The position numbers were made by a program, and so were the translations under genes. 64,000 nucleotides of DNA. It comes from Bradyrhizobium sp. LHD-71 (GTDB lineage Bacteria > Pseudomonadota > Alphaproteobacteria > Rhizobiales > Xanthobacteraceae). The stretch is taken from the NCBI RefSeq assembly GCF_031157255.1, contig NZ_JAVIFX010000004.1, forward strand, positions 310,001 through 374,000, in the 5' to 3' direction. The notes beneath the pieces were generated by a model. It did no database searches. It saw nothing but the letters and a program-made list of their open reading frames with translations, and had not been told where the DNA came from. Every line of letters starts with the position of its first letter. Position 1 is the first letter of the stretch. Below, piece after piece: positions 26,295 through 37,433 of this stretch.

Positions 26295-26996
26295 ATGCCC
26301 ACAATCGCTCTCGTCGATGACGACCGTAACATCCTCACGTCTGTTTCGATTGCGTTGGAAGCCGAGGGTTATCGCATCATGACCTACACCGACGGCGCTT
26401 CCGCGCTCGACGGCTTTCGCGGGACGCCACCAGACCTTGCCATCCTCGATATCAAGATGCCGCGCATGGACGGCATGGAGACGCTACGCCGGCTGCGTCA
26501 GAAATCCGATCTGCCGGTGATCTTTCTCACGTCGAAAGACGAGGAGATCGACGAATTGTTCGGGCTGAAGATGGGCGCCGACGATTTCATCCGCAAACCG
26601 TTCTCGCAGCGGCTGCTGGTGGAGCGGGTCAAGGCGGTGCTCCGGCGCGTAACACCGAAGGATCCGAACGCGGCGCCGAAGGAAGCCGATCCGAAAGCAC
26701 TCGAGCGCGGTCTGTTGCGGATGGATCCGGAACGTCACACCTGCACGTGGAAAAACGAGCCGGTCACATTGACGGTGACCGAGTTTCTAATCCTGCAGGC
26801 GCTGGCGACGCGCCCGGGCGTGGTGAAGAGCCGCAATGCGCTCATGGACGCGGCCTATGACGACCAAGTGTACGTCGATGACCGCACCATCGACAGCCAC
26901 ATCAAGCGGCTGCGCAAGAAGTTCAAGGCCGCTGATGACGATTTCGACATGATCGAGACGCTCTATGGGGTGGGCTATCGATTCAAGGAAACCTGA
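26295..26996 (+). CDS. chvI: Two-component response regulator ChvI
   Basis: A 233-residue OmpR/PhoB-type regulator. The receiver domain starts [12 protein letters not shown] with the acidic pair. The phosphoacceptor aspartate is in LAILDIKMP (about residue 53), and FLTSKDEE and [10 protein letters not shown] carry the conserved Thr/Ser and Lys. The C-terminal winged helix includes [12 protein letters not shown] and [12 protein letters not shown]. In rhizobia ChvI controls envelope, acid and exopolysaccharide genes. ATG at 26295 gives the standard N-terminus. The kinase gene follows after 87 bp. Confidence 0.93.
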   Translation: MPTIALVDDDRNILTSVSIALEAEGYRIMTYTDGASALDGFRGTPPDLAILDIKMPRMDGMETLRRLRQKSDLPVIFLTSKDEEIDELFGLKMGADDFIRKPFSQRLLVERVKAVLRRVTPKDPNAAPKEADPKALERGLLRMDPERHTCTWKNEPVTLTVTEFLILQALATRPGVVKSRNALMDAAYDDQVYVDDRTIDSHIKRLRKKFKAADDDFDMIETLYGVGYRFKET

Positions 26997-27083
26997 TTCT
27001 AGGCATTCCCGCGGCGTTAACGACTGACGGCGGGTCTGTGCTGGGCTATGCTTGTGAAGCAGAACAAGCGGGCGTGCTGACCG

Positions 27084-28979
27084 TTGCTTGACCGACCAGT
27101 CCTTGAACGAAGCGCCAAACTCGAACGCGCTTCGCCTCCACGTGCGCCGCGCGCTGACGCCGGCGCGAACGGCCAGGCGCGCTCGCGTTTCGCAAATCTC
27201 AAGCTGCCATCCTGGCTGCGCCTGCCGGGCAGAGGCAGGTTGTCGCGCTGGTTGCGCCCGCCGGTCTGGATGCGGCGCGCCGGTCAGTATCTCTTCCGTC
27301 TGACGTTCTCGAGCCTCACGCGCCGCATTCTATCGCTCAATCTCGCCGGCCTGATCGCGCTCGTCGCCGGCGTGCTGTATCTCTCGCAGTTCCGTGCCGG
27401 CTTGATCGACGCGCAGGCGCAAAGCCTGCTCGTGCAGGGCGAGATCATCGCACGCGCGATCGCCGCCACAGGCACGACGGACTCCAATGGCATCACCATC
27501 GATCCCGAGCGGCTGCTGGATCTCAAACCCGGTGAAACCTACGGCCCTTCGGAAGACATTCTCTCCGGCCTCGACTTTCCGATCGACCCGACGCGCGTCG
27601 CGCCAGTGTTGCGTGGCCTGATTTCACCGACCAAGACGCGCGCACGCATCTACGACCGCGACGGCGTGCTGCTGCTCGACAGCCGCGATCAGTTCGCGCG
27701 CGGCGACGTCCTGCGCTTCGATCTGCCACCGCCACAACAGGGCAAGCCCGGAATAGCCGAACGGACGATGATCGCCATCCGTAACTGGCTCAATCGCGGT
27801 GACCTACCGCCCTACCGCGAACTCGGCCCGGAGAACGGCAAAGGCTATTACGAAGTCGCACAATCTCTGGCCGGTCAGAAGGCGGCCGCAGTGCGCGTCA
27901 ACGATCGCGGCGAGGTGATCGTTTCGGTAGCCGTGCCGGTGCAGCGCTTCCGTGCGATCAACGGTTCGTTGATGCTGTCAACGCAGGGCGACGATATCGA
28001 CCAGATGGTCACCGCCGAACGCATCGCTATTCTGCGCGTGTTCGGTGTCGCTGCCGCGGTGATGATCGTGCTGTCCATCCTGCTCGCCAGCACGATCGCA
28101 GGTCCGGTGAGCCGGCTTGCGGATGCCGCCGAGCATGTGCGCCGCCGCATCAAAACGCGCATCGAGATACCAGACTTCACCCGTCGCCGCGACGAGATCG
28201 GCCATTTGTCTGGCGCGCTGCGCGAGATGACCGATTCGCTTTACAACCGTATCGAGGCGATCGAACGCTTCGCCGCCGACGTCGCCCACGAACTGAAGAA
28301 TCCGCTGACGTCGTTGCGTTCCGCGGTCGAAACGTTGCCGCTCGCGCGCACCGACGCCAGCCGCGCGCGGCTGCTCGCCGTTATCGAGCACGACGTGCGG
28401 CGGCTCGACCGGCTGATTTCAGACATTTCCGACGCGAGCCGGCTCGATGCCGAATTGCAGCGACAGGACGTGTCGCCGGTCGACATGCGACGGCTGCTCA
28501 CCATGCTGGCGACCGTTTCGAATGAGACCAAGCACAACAACCACAACCACAACAACAATGTCACCGTGCAGGTGCGCTTCGAAGGCTCGAACTTCGACAC
28601 CTTCGCCGTGCCGGGACACGATTCGCGCATCGGTCAGGTGATCTCGAACCTGCTGTCGAACGCCTGTTCGTTTTCGCCGGAAGGCGGCGTCGTGCGCGTC
28701 AACTGTCGGCGGATACGCAACGAGATCGAGATCATCATCGACGACGAAGGTTCAGGCATCCGCAGCGATGCGCTCGAGCGGATCTTCGAGCGCTTCTACA
28801 CCGACCGCCCTCACCAGGGTTTTGGGCAGAACTCCGGTCTCGGACTGTCGATCTCCAAGCAGATCGTTGAAGCGCATGGCGGAAAGATCTGGGCGGAAAA
28901 CCGGCTCGGCGATGCCGGGCCCGACGGCGAGGCGGCGGTGCTCGGGGCACGTTTCGTCGTTCGATTGCCAGCGATATGA
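27084..28979 (+). CDS. chvG: Sensor histidine kinase ChvG
   Basis: An inner-membrane sensor of about 631 residues. There is a basic, Pro/Arg-rich N-terminus, TM1 (LNLAGLIALVAGVLYLSQF), a periplasmic domain of about 210 residues, TM2 (FGVAAAVMIVLSILLA), HAMP, and a HisKA box with H402 in VAHELKNPLTSLR. The ATPase N, G1 and G2 boxes are NLLSNACSF, IDDEGSGI and NSGLGLSI. The TTG at 27084 is simply the first possible start after an in-frame stop; the true start is uncertain because the N-terminal 60 residues are poorly conserved. Residues 484-492 are an Asn/His tract. Its stop overlaps hprK (ATGA). Confidence 0.92.
   Translation: MLDRPVLERSAKLERASPPRAPRADAGANGQARSRFANLKLPSWLRLPGRGRLSRWLRPPVWMRRAGQYLFRLTFSSLTRRILSLNLAGLIALVAGVLYLSQFRAGLIDAQAQSLLVQGEIIARAIAATGTTDSNGITIDPERLLDLKPGETYGPSEDILSGLDFPIDPTRVAPVLRGLISPTKTRARIYDRDGVLLLDSRDQFARGDVLRFDLPPPQQGKPGIAERTMIAIRNWLNRGDLPPYRELGPENGKGYYEVAQSLAGQKAAAVRVNDRGEVIVSVAVPVQRFRAINGSLMLSTQGDDIDQMVTAERIAILRVFGVAAAVMIVLSILLASTIAGPVSRLADAAEHVRRRIKTRIEIPDFTRRRDEIGHLSGALREMTDSLYNRIEAIERFAADVAHELKNPLTSLRSAVETLPLARTDASRARLLAVIEHDVRRLDRLISDISDASRLDAELQRQDVSPVDMRRLLTMLATVSNETKHNNHNHNNNVTVQVRFEGSNFDTFAVPGHDSRIGQVISNLLSNACSFSPEGGVVRVNCRRIRNEIEIIIDDEGSGIRSDALERIFERFYTDRPHQGFGQNSGLGLSISKQIVEAHGGKIWAENRLGDAGPDGEAAVLGARFVVRLPAI
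28533..28559 (+). repeat. CACAAC simple-sequence tract inside chvG
   Basis: Nine codons made only of CAC, AAC and AAT encode HNNHNHNNN between the dimerisation and ATPase domains of the sensor. It is an irregular hexamer-like repeat in an otherwise high-complexity gene. Slippage in steps of three would change tract length without breaking the frame. Confidence 0.7.
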
Positions 28980-29458
28980 CACCGGGCGCGTCAGTGCACG
29001 CATCGGCGGTGCAGGCGGGCGACGTGGGCATCCTGATTCGCGGTCCCTCTGCCGCCGGCAAATCACGGCTGGCTTTCGATTTGATGCTTGCAGGACGGAC
29101 CGGTCAGATTCCGCCGACTCGGCTGGTCGGCGATGATCGCATCCTGCTCAGCGCCGAGGATGGCCGGCTGATCGCGCGCCCGCCCACCGAGCTTGAGGGC
29201 CTGATCGAGGTTCGCGGCCTCGGCATCCGCCGCTGCGACTTTGTCACGCGGGCCGTCCTGGGGCTCGTGGTCGACCTTGCAGCCGCCGATGCTGCCCGTA
29301 TGCCGGAACCTGAGGCGCTGACCGCGACCGTATATGGTATTAAAATACCTAGAATTCCGGTAGAGGCCGGGGCAAATGCTCTACCGCTGGTAGTCGCAGC
29401 GCTCCTGACGGATGCCGGGGGTGCGGCTTTTGGCCGATTGCTGGAAGGAAATTGGTAA
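28976..29458 (+). CDS. hprK: HPr kinase/phosphorylase, short alphaproteobacterial form
   Basis: A 160-residue protein consisting only of the C-terminal kinase domain of Gram-positive HprK (about 310 residues). It has Walker A GPSAAGKS (23-30), the metal-binding LVGDDR, and the signature region EVRGLGIRRC. It phosphorylates HPr on serine in relatives. It is translationally coupled to chvG (ATGA overlap), linking the sensor kinase to the regulatory PTS. The N-terminal domain is missing in all members of this subgroup, so this is not a truncation. Confidence 0.9.
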   Translation: MTPGASVHASAVQAGDVGILIRGPSAAGKSRLAFDLMLAGRTGQIPPTRLVGDDRILLSAEDGRLIARPPTELEGLIEVRGLGIRRCDFVTRAVLGLVVDLAAADAARMPEPEALTATVYGIKIPRIPVEAGANALPLVVAALLTDAGGAAFGRLLEGNW

Positions 29459-29623
29459 CCATATAAGCGCAACACTCGGCGTGGATTTGACCGCCGCCTT
29501 ACGTATCCCAAGCGCCACAGCAGGGCTGGAAAGCGCAATCAGCCCCCTTGCACCCGTATTCCGGATGGTCAAGATGTCCGCCTTTCGTGCAGTGCACCCA
29601 AAAGCACGCACGAGGAGTTTTTG

Positions 29624-30025
29624 ATGATTGGTCTCGTACTTGTGACCCACGGGCGCCTCGCCGACGAGTTCAAGGCAGCGCTTGAGCATGTGATGGGTCC
29701 GCAGAAGCAAATCGAATCCATTACGATCGGCGCGGACGACGATGCTGATCTCTGTCGCAGCGACATCATCGAAGCGGTGAAGCGTGTCGACAGTGGCGAC
29801 GGGGTTGCGATCCTCACGGATATGTTCGGCGGCACGCCGTCCAATCTCGCAATCTCGTGTATGAGCCGGCCGAAGGTCGAAGTGCTTGCCGGCATCAATC
29901 TGCCGATGCTTGTGAAGCTCGCGAAGGTCCGCGACAATCGCCCCTTGCCTGAGGCCATTTCCGCGGCCCAGGAAGCCGGCCGCAAATACGTCACCATCGC
30001 CAGCCGCGTGCTTGCCGGCAAATGA
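29624..30025 (+). CDS. PTS EIIA component, mannose (EIIA-Man) type
   Basis: A 133-residue EIIA-Man-fold protein. The phosphoacceptor is His9 in LVTHGRLADEF, and LTDMFGGTPSN is the second conserved loop. It starts with ATG at 29624 preceded by GAGGAG. No EIIB or EIIC gene is present, so it accepts phosphate from HPr and most likely signals carbon or nitrogen status rather than importing sugar, as known for similar incomplete PTS systems in alphaproteobacteria. Its stop overlaps the HPr gene start by four bases (ATGA). Confidence 0.9.
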   Translation: MIGLVLVTHGRLADEFKAALEHVMGPQKQIESITIGADDDADLCRSDIIEAVKRVDSGDGVAILTDMFGGTPSNLAISCMSRPKVEVLAGINLPMLVKLAKVRDNRPLPEAISAAQEAGRKYVTIASRVLAGK

Positions 30026-30351
30026 GCGAGGCACCCGATGGCGGCGGACGCGCGACCGACAACGCGCCGTCATCAGGCGGAACCATCGTCCGGGAAATTC
30101 CCATCACCAACAAGCGTGGCCTGCATGCCCGCGCCTCGGCGAAGTTCGTGCAGATGGCCGAGCGCTTCAAGGCCGATATCACCGTGACGCGCAACAACGA
30201 GACCGTCGGCGGCAACTCGATCATGGGCCTGATGATGCTGTCCGCAGGACCAGGCTCCAGCGTGATCGTGTCGGCTACCGGTCCCGAGGCGCGCGAGGCG
30301 ATCGAGGCACTGACGACGCTGGTGACCACCAAGTTCGGCGAGGACGAATAG
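30022..30351 (+). CDS. ptsH: Phosphocarrier protein HPr
   Basis: A 109-residue HPr. The phosphoacceptor His35 is in KRGLHARASAKFV, and S66 in GGNSIMGLMML is the site phosphorylated by HprK. Compared with the usual 85-90 residues there is a Gly/Ser/Asp-rich N-terminal extension of about 22 residues. Its start overlaps the EIIA stop (ATGA). With the upstream hprK and EIIA genes it completes a regulatory PTS in which serine phosphorylation of HPr would control EIIA phosphorylation. Confidence 0.93.
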   Translation: MSEAPDGGGRATDNAPSSGGTIVREIPITNKRGLHARASAKFVQMAERFKADITVTRNNETVGGNSIMGLMMLSAGPGSSVIVSATGPEAREAIEALTTLVTTKFGEDE

Positions 30352-30502
30352 TCAGGGCTCGGTGCTTTCGCTCGGCCATGGCCGTTTACCAGTATCCACC
30401 AGATGACCGCCGGGGCGCGGAAAGCCCTTTCCTGTTCCAAAGCGCCTGACTGGCCCCGCTTCTCCGGTTGCCGCGTTGCAGTGCGGGTGGTATCCCGCGC
30501 CC

Positions 30503-32285
<1,783 letters not shown>

Positions 32286-32314
<29 letters not shown>

Positions 32315-33524
32315 GCTGCCCGCTGCTGCGGCGAAACCTGCCGCCCAGGACAATGATCGCCGCGACAATGTCGAGCGCCGCGGCGATCAGCAGGGGCCAT
32401 CGATATGACAGCGATACCTCGCGCAGGACGCCATAGAAGCTCGGTCCAAGCGCAGTCGTGAACTGAATGATGCTGGATGCAAATCCAAATATCGCGCCGA
32501 ATGAAATCGCCCCGAATTCGCGCCGGACGATAATCGCCGAAAGAATCGAGACGTTGCCGACGGTCAGTCCGAAGATCACGCATGCGGCGATGACGGTCCA
32601 TGTCGTTGGAGACAGCGCCAGCAAACCCAGCATCGTGGCGGCAAGCACAAGGACGATCGCAGAAAGCACACGCTGATCGACATCATCGACATACCGCGCA
32701 AGACCCATGCGACCGATCAGTGCCGCGATCGCCGTTGCTGACGCTGTCGTTGCCACCAGGGCCGGAGGCAGCACGGACGACAGGAACGCAACCTGATGGG
32801 TCAAGAAGCCAACCTGCACAAACATGGCGATGCCGAATGCAGCGGTAACCGTCCAGAGCGCCGGTGTCCTGGCGGCAGCACCGACCGTCCAGGCCTTCGA
32901 TTGTTGCTTCATCGCGCTCGGTGCCGGCGCGCCGTCGGGAAAGAGACCCATCTCGCTCGGACTGCGCTTCAGTACAAGACCAGCGATCGGCAGCAGAATG
33001 CCGACGATCGTCACGGCAGCAACGATGGTCGTCGACGTCAGGCCGATCTGGGCAATGCTGAACAAAAGAACCGGCACGCCGGTGATGCCGCCTATGCTGG
33101 CCCCCAGCGAGGCGAGCGAAACCGCTCGACCTTGATACTTTTCGAACCACGGAGCGAGCATCGCCGCGATCGCGGCGGCGGATAACGAAGCCCAGCCGAT
33201 TCCCATCACGGCAAACGCCGCATACGCCTCCACGAGTCGTTGCGACAGGCCGATGCCGAGAAGACCGGCGGCCATGGAGATAGCGCCCAGGACCACGATC
33301 GGCTTCGGACCAAAGCGGCCGATGATCTTGCCGACCGGCAGCATCAGCGCGGCGCTCACAAGGAGGAAGAGCGTGGCACCGGCAGAAATCTGGCCTAGCG
33401 GCCAGCCGCGCGTCTCAGAGAGGGCTATCAGATATACGCCGAGGCCGAACAGCCCAAGCGCATTGCCGAACATGTTGACGATCATGCATGCGACAACGAT
33501 CCACCAACCATAAAAATGAGTCAT
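32286..33524 (-). CDS. MFS transporter (monocarboxylate/oxalate-formate type), leftward
   Basis: A 412-residue carrier with about 12 hydrophobic segments. The N-terminal [18 protein letters not shown] resembles the YGW start of the MCT/OFA group, and the cytoplasmic loop [11 protein letters not shown] corresponds to the family's DRFG motif. The substrate is unknown. The ATG at 33524 is used because the frame upstream is Arg-rich and without similarity. Its 3' end runs 29 bp into lepA on the opposite strand. It is divergent from a second MFS gene of the same general type. Confidence 0.82.
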
Positions 33525-33820
33525 TTCCGAATTTCGCCGCGTCACGTCCGAACGAGGATACCATCTAATCACAAGCCAACAGCGTGACAGTTCGATCTCC
33601 ATCGAAGACTGAGTGCGGCGGCCGTAGTTCCGGTCCACCCGTAGCATGGAGCTCACATAGCGCAACGACATGCGAGATTTGCTCCGCCGAGCGGCCCGCG
33701 TGTTGCTGCGATCGTGACGCCACAAAGCCCTTTCTCTCTCGACACACATAGCCGCTGCCGGGTAGGCTGACGTCCGCGCGAGAGACAGGGCACACTGTCG
33801 CGGCGCGGGGAGGCGCGCAG

Positions 33821-35038
33821 ATGAAACTCTCCTATGGCTGGGTCGTCGTCGGCGTCGGCGCACTCATGACCTGTATCGGCATGGGCGCGATGATGTCGCT
33901 CGCCGTCTTCCTGCAGCCGATCGCCGAAAGCACTGGCTGGTCGCGCGGCGGCGTGTCGGCGACGGCGACACTGAACTTTCTTTGCATGGGTGTCGCCGGC
34001 TTCCTGTGGGGCGCCGTGTCGGATCGATTCGGCACCCGCATCGTCGTGCTGGCGGGCGCTGTGCTGCTTGGAATCGGGCTCGTCGGCGCAAGCCAGGCGA
34101 CGTCGTTATGGCAGTTTCAGCTCGTGTACGGCGTGCTGGTCGGCACTGCCGCGGGCAGCTTCTACGCGCCGATGGTGGCGGCGGCGAGCGGCTGGATCCA
34201 AACCCATCGGAGCCTCGCCGTGGCGCTGGTTTCGGCCGGCATGGGCGTCGCTCCGCTCACAGTGGCGCAGTTCGCGAGCTGGCTGAACCTCGCCTACGAC
34301 TGGCGCAGCGCCATGCTGATCATCGGTATCTGCGCGTCCGCGATCCTGATGCCCGCGGCGCTTTTGGTGCGCCGTCCGCGCACGAATATCGCGCCCGGTG
34401 CTGCGGCAGGGATGGTCAGCGTCGCTCCCAGCGAGGTGCCGATGACCGCGACGCAGGCGCTGCGCACGCCGCAGTTCATCACGCTGGCGCTGGCGCATTT
34501 CGCCTGCTGCGCGTGCCACTCGGGGCCGATCTTCCACATGGTGACCTATGCGATGGTGTGCGGCATCGCGCCCATGGCCGCGGTCAGCATCTACGGCGTT
34601 GCGGGGCTGTCGGGCCTCGGTGGACGGCTTGCGTTCGGCGCTTTGGCGGATCGCATCGGCGCCAAGCCGGTGCTGGTCGGCGGCCTGCTCCTGCAGGCGC
34701 TTGCGGCCGCAGCCTACCTCGCAGTCGGCCAGCTTGGTGAGTTCTATGCATTGTCGGTGATCTTCGGTCTGGCTTACGGCGGCGTCATGCCGCTCTACGC
34801 GATCCTGGTGCGCGAATATTTCGGCGAGAAGATCATGGGCACCATGTTCGGCGCAGTCTCGATGACCGCAAGCCTCGGCATGGCACTTGGACCGTGGGCC
34901 GGCGGCATGGTGTTCGACGCGTTCAACAGCTACCTCTGGCTCTACGTCGGCTCGTTCAGCATCGGCCTCGCCGCCGTCGCGGTGGCGCTGGCGTTCCCGA
35001 CCACGGTGCACAAGTCGCCACAGCCGGTGATGGCCTGA
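33821..35038 (+). CDS. MFS transporter (monocarboxylate/oxalate-formate type), rightward
   Basis: A 405-residue carrier with 12 probable membrane segments. It has KLSYGWVVVGVGALMTC at the N-terminus, SDRFGTRIVVLAG between TM2 and TM3, and ALADRIGAKPVLVG between TM8 and TM9. It belongs to the same MCT/OFA-like group as the gene on its left. A flavoprotein gene starts three bases after its stop, so the carrier probably imports the substrate of that enzyme, perhaps an aromatic or organic acid. Confidence 0.84.
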   Translation: MKLSYGWVVVGVGALMTCIGMGAMMSLAVFLQPIAESTGWSRGGVSATATLNFLCMGVAGFLWGAVSDRFGTRIVVLAGAVLLGIGLVGASQATSLWQFQLVYGVLVGTAAGSFYAPMVAAASGWIQTHRSLAVALVSAGMGVAPLTVAQFASWLNLAYDWRSAMLIIGICASAILMPAALLVRRPRTNIAPGAAAGMVSVAPSEVPMTATQALRTPQFITLALAHFACCACHSGPIFHMVTYAMVCGIAPMAAVSIYGVAGLSGLGGRLAFGALADRIGAKPVLVGGLLLQALAAAAYLAVGQLGEFYALSVIFGLAYGGVMPLYAILVREYFGEKIMGTMFGAVSMTASLGMALGPWAGGMVFDAFNSYLWLYVGSFSIGLAAVAVALAFPTTVHKSPQPVMA

Positions 35039-35041
35039 CCC

Positions 35042-36220
35042 ATGAACGAGCTTCGCCCCATCGATCTCGTCGCACGCGCACAGGCCCTGGCGCCGCTGAT
35101 CACGCGCGAAGCCGACGAGATCGAGCGGACGCGACGTCTGACGCAACCGATCGTCTCCGCCCTGATCGACGGAGGGCTCTATCGTGCGCTGCTGCCGAAG
35201 ACGCTCGGCGGCGCGGAAGCGCCCATCGAAACCTTCATGCAAATGCTCGAGGAGATCGCAAAGGCCGACGCGAGCACCGCGTGGTGCCTCGGCCAGTGCT
35301 CCGTCTGCGCGATGATTGCTGCCTATCTGGACGCAGATACGGCGCGCAAGGTCTTCGCTGCGCCGAACGATATCCTCGCCTGGGGCTCGGTCGGCGGCGA
35401 GGTGCAAGCCGTGCCCGGCGGTTATCGCGCTACCGGACGCTGGGAGTTCGCCAGCGGCGTGCGCCAGGCGAGCTGGCTCGGCGCACATGTCCATATCGTC
35501 GAAGCGGATGGCACCAGGCGACTCGGCACGAACGGCGCCCCGGTCGTCCGCACCATTCTGTTTCCCGTATCAAGCGCTGCGTTGCACGACGTCTGGAACG
35601 TCGTCGGCCTGAAAGGCACGGGCACTGACAGCTATTCAGTGGACGGACTGTTCATCCCCGAGGCCTTCGCCGCGCCGCGGGACGAAGCACCCGGCCGGCG
35701 CGAGACCGGCCCGCTGTACCGCCTGCCAACGATGTATGCGTACGGCCTCGGATTTGGCGCCGTCGCGCTCGGGGTCGCCCGGGCGACACTCGATGCCGCG
35801 GTCGCTCTTGCGCGAGGCAAGCAATCCTTCGGCTTGAATCCGATGCGCGACAGCACCGCCGTGCAAGCCTCGATTGGCCGCGCCGAGGCGCAGCTGCGCT
35901 CCGCCCGCGCATATCTTTACGCCACGGCCGCCGACGTGTGGCGGGATCTGACCGACCGATCAGACGAATTGAGCGAGCAGCAACGGCTCGCGTTGCGCCT
36001 TGCGGCGACATGGACCATTCATCAGGCGACCGCCGTGACCGATGCCGCATACCATATGGCCGGCTCCACCGCCGTGCTCAGCAAATACCCGTTTGAGCGA
36101 CGTTTCCGCGACATGCACGCGATCGCGCAGCAGCTGCAGGCGCGTGACGCACACTATGAGACTGTGGGGCTCGCGATTCTGACAGCGAAGCCGGACGCAT
36201 CGGCGCCGCCTGGTGCATAG
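35042..36220 (+). CDS. Acyl-CoA dehydrogenase-like flavin monooxygenase (HsaA/DszC type)
   Basis: A 392-residue member of the acyl-CoA dehydrogenase fold. The block DVWNVVGLKGTGTDSYSV matches group D flavin-dependent monooxygenases (HsaA, p-hydroxyphenylacetate hydroxylase), rather than true acyl-CoA dehydrogenases. STAWCLGQCS and the GRWEFASGVRQASW block also fit HsaA. No catalytic glutamate in the acyl-CoA dehydrogenase position is evident. Such enzymes use reduced flavin from a separate reductase, and none is nearby. It is tightly coupled to the upstream carrier. Confidence 0.78.
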   Translation: MNELRPIDLVARAQALAPLITREADEIERTRRLTQPIVSALIDGGLYRALLPKTLGGAEAPIETFMQMLEEIAKADASTAWCLGQCSVCAMIAAYLDADTARKVFAAPNDILAWGSVGGEVQAVPGGYRATGRWEFASGVRQASWLGAHVHIVEADGTRRLGTNGAPVVRTILFPVSSAALHDVWNVVGLKGTGTDSYSVDGLFIPEAFAAPRDEAPGRRETGPLYRLPTMYAYGLGFGAVALGVARATLDAAVALARGKQSFGLNPMRDSTAVQASIGRAEAQLRSARAYLYATAADVWRDLTDRSDELSEQQRLALRLAATWTIHQATAVTDAAYHMAGSTAVLSKYPFERRFRDMHAIAQQLQARDAHYETVGLAILTAKPDASAPPGA

Positions 36221-36307
36221 CTGCAAGAACGCTTCGCATTTGTGGCCATGCAGCCCGGCTGATAGCGTTTTCGTGGAACCAAGAAGCCAGAAAACGGGAG
36301 TGAGGAC

Positions 36308-36703
36308 ATGTTCAAGGGCGTCGATCACATCGTGGTGGCCGTGAAGGATATCGACGCGGCGGTCGGCCGTTACGAGACCGTGTACGGCACGAAGGTCAGC
36401 GAGCGGCGCGACAACGAGGCCGCCGGCATGAAGATGGCGTTCTTCCGCTTCGACGATTCTTATGTCGAACTGGTGTCCAACCTCGGCGATAAGGGACCGA
36501 TCGCCAAGCGACTAACCGAACTCGGCGAGGGCGTGCATCTCGTCGCGATGAAGGTCGACGACCTCGAAAAGACCGTCGCAGAGCTGCGTGAAAAGGGCAT
36601 TCGCCTTGTCGGCGATCCCGGCCCAGGCAACCCGATCAAGGGACAGGTCTTCGTGCACCCATCGGTGACGGGCGGAGTATTGACGCAATTGGTACAGCGC
36701 TAA
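36308..36703 (+). CDS. VOC-superfamily protein (methylmalonyl-CoA epimerase/glyoxalase-like)
   Basis: A 131-residue two-module VOC protein similar in layout to methylmalonyl-CoA epimerase: DHIVVAVKDID at the start, YVELV in the middle, GVHLVAMKVDD, and HPSVTGGVLTQLVQR at the end. Metal ligands would be H7, E54 and H77, but the final ligand, normally Glu in GGVLxELVQ, is Gln127. Activity or metal preference may differ. A good GGAGTGAGGAC site precedes the ATG. It follows the flavoprotein gene by 87 bp and may belong to the same operon. Confidence 0.8.
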   Translation: MFKGVDHIVVAVKDIDAAVGRYETVYGTKVSERRDNEAAGMKMAFFRFDDSYVELVSNLGDKGPIAKRLTELGEGVHLVAMKVDDLEKTVAELREKGIRLVGDPGPGNPIKGQVFVHPSVTGGVLTQLVQR

Positions 36704-36725
36704 GCGATCGACCTCGACTGGCAGA

Positions 36726-37151
36726 TCAGGCGCGGTCGATCAGACCGCGCTCGATCGCCCGATCCCGATCGACGAACATCGCCATCGCTGTACGCATTCG
36801 TGCGAATCCGCGCTTCCTGTAGAACCCCTCCGTTCCGGGATTTGCGTACAGGATAATCTTCTTGTGTCCGGCGGAAAGCTCGACAAGCTTGTCGATGATG
36901 GCCGCACCCAGCCCATGCCCCTGAAGGCGCGGATGGACGGCAACGTCGCAGACATAGGAGCAATCAACACCGTCCGCGACGGCGCGGCCCGCGCCGACCA
37001 GCGTGCCTTCGTCGAACACGAAGCACTTAAACATGCTGTTGGAGAACGCGCGTTTCAGATCGTCCGGCTTTTTCTCGGCGAGCGGCGCAATGCGATAGAG
37101 TTCCGACAGTGTCGCCCAATCGATCGAATCCTGCTCAAGCAGCCATTGCAT
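36726..37151 (-). CDS. GNAT-family N-acetyltransferase
   Basis: A 141-residue acetyltransferase. The acetyl-CoA loop is VHPRLQGHGLGAAII (R/Q-x-x-G-x-G/A motif), preceded by VCDVAVHP and followed by YANPGTEGFYRKRGF, the usual C-terminal motif B region. The acceptor is not predictable. ATG at 37151 is preceded by AAAGG. It converges on the VOC gene with a 22-bp gap. Confidence 0.85.
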   Translation of the reverse strand: MQWLLEQDSIDWATLSELYRIAPLAEKKPDDLKRAFSNSMFKCFVFDEGTLVGAGRAVADGVDCSYVCDVAVHPRLQGHGLGAAIIDKLVELSAGHKKIILYANPGTEGFYRKRGFARMRTAMAMFVDRDRAIERGLIDRA

Positions 37152-37433
37152 AGCGTCGAACCTTTCGGCTGGAACTCACACTTTCGGAGCTGCGGCAGAT
37201 CGAACCCCCGGGCGCAGCACTCGCCCATAGCGTATCCCGGTCACGGTGCCTTGACGATGCCGAAGCGGTCAGAATGTGCGGCATTGTCCGCACGATCGAT
37301 CAGCGGCAGGCGAAATAGCCCTTGACTGCGATCAGACCGTCATTTTGCTGCCGCAGACCGCTGCACGGTTAATGAAAACCTAAACCTGCATCAGCGCGTG
37401 CCGCAGCGTGGTTTAAATTTTGGAAACGCGGCT

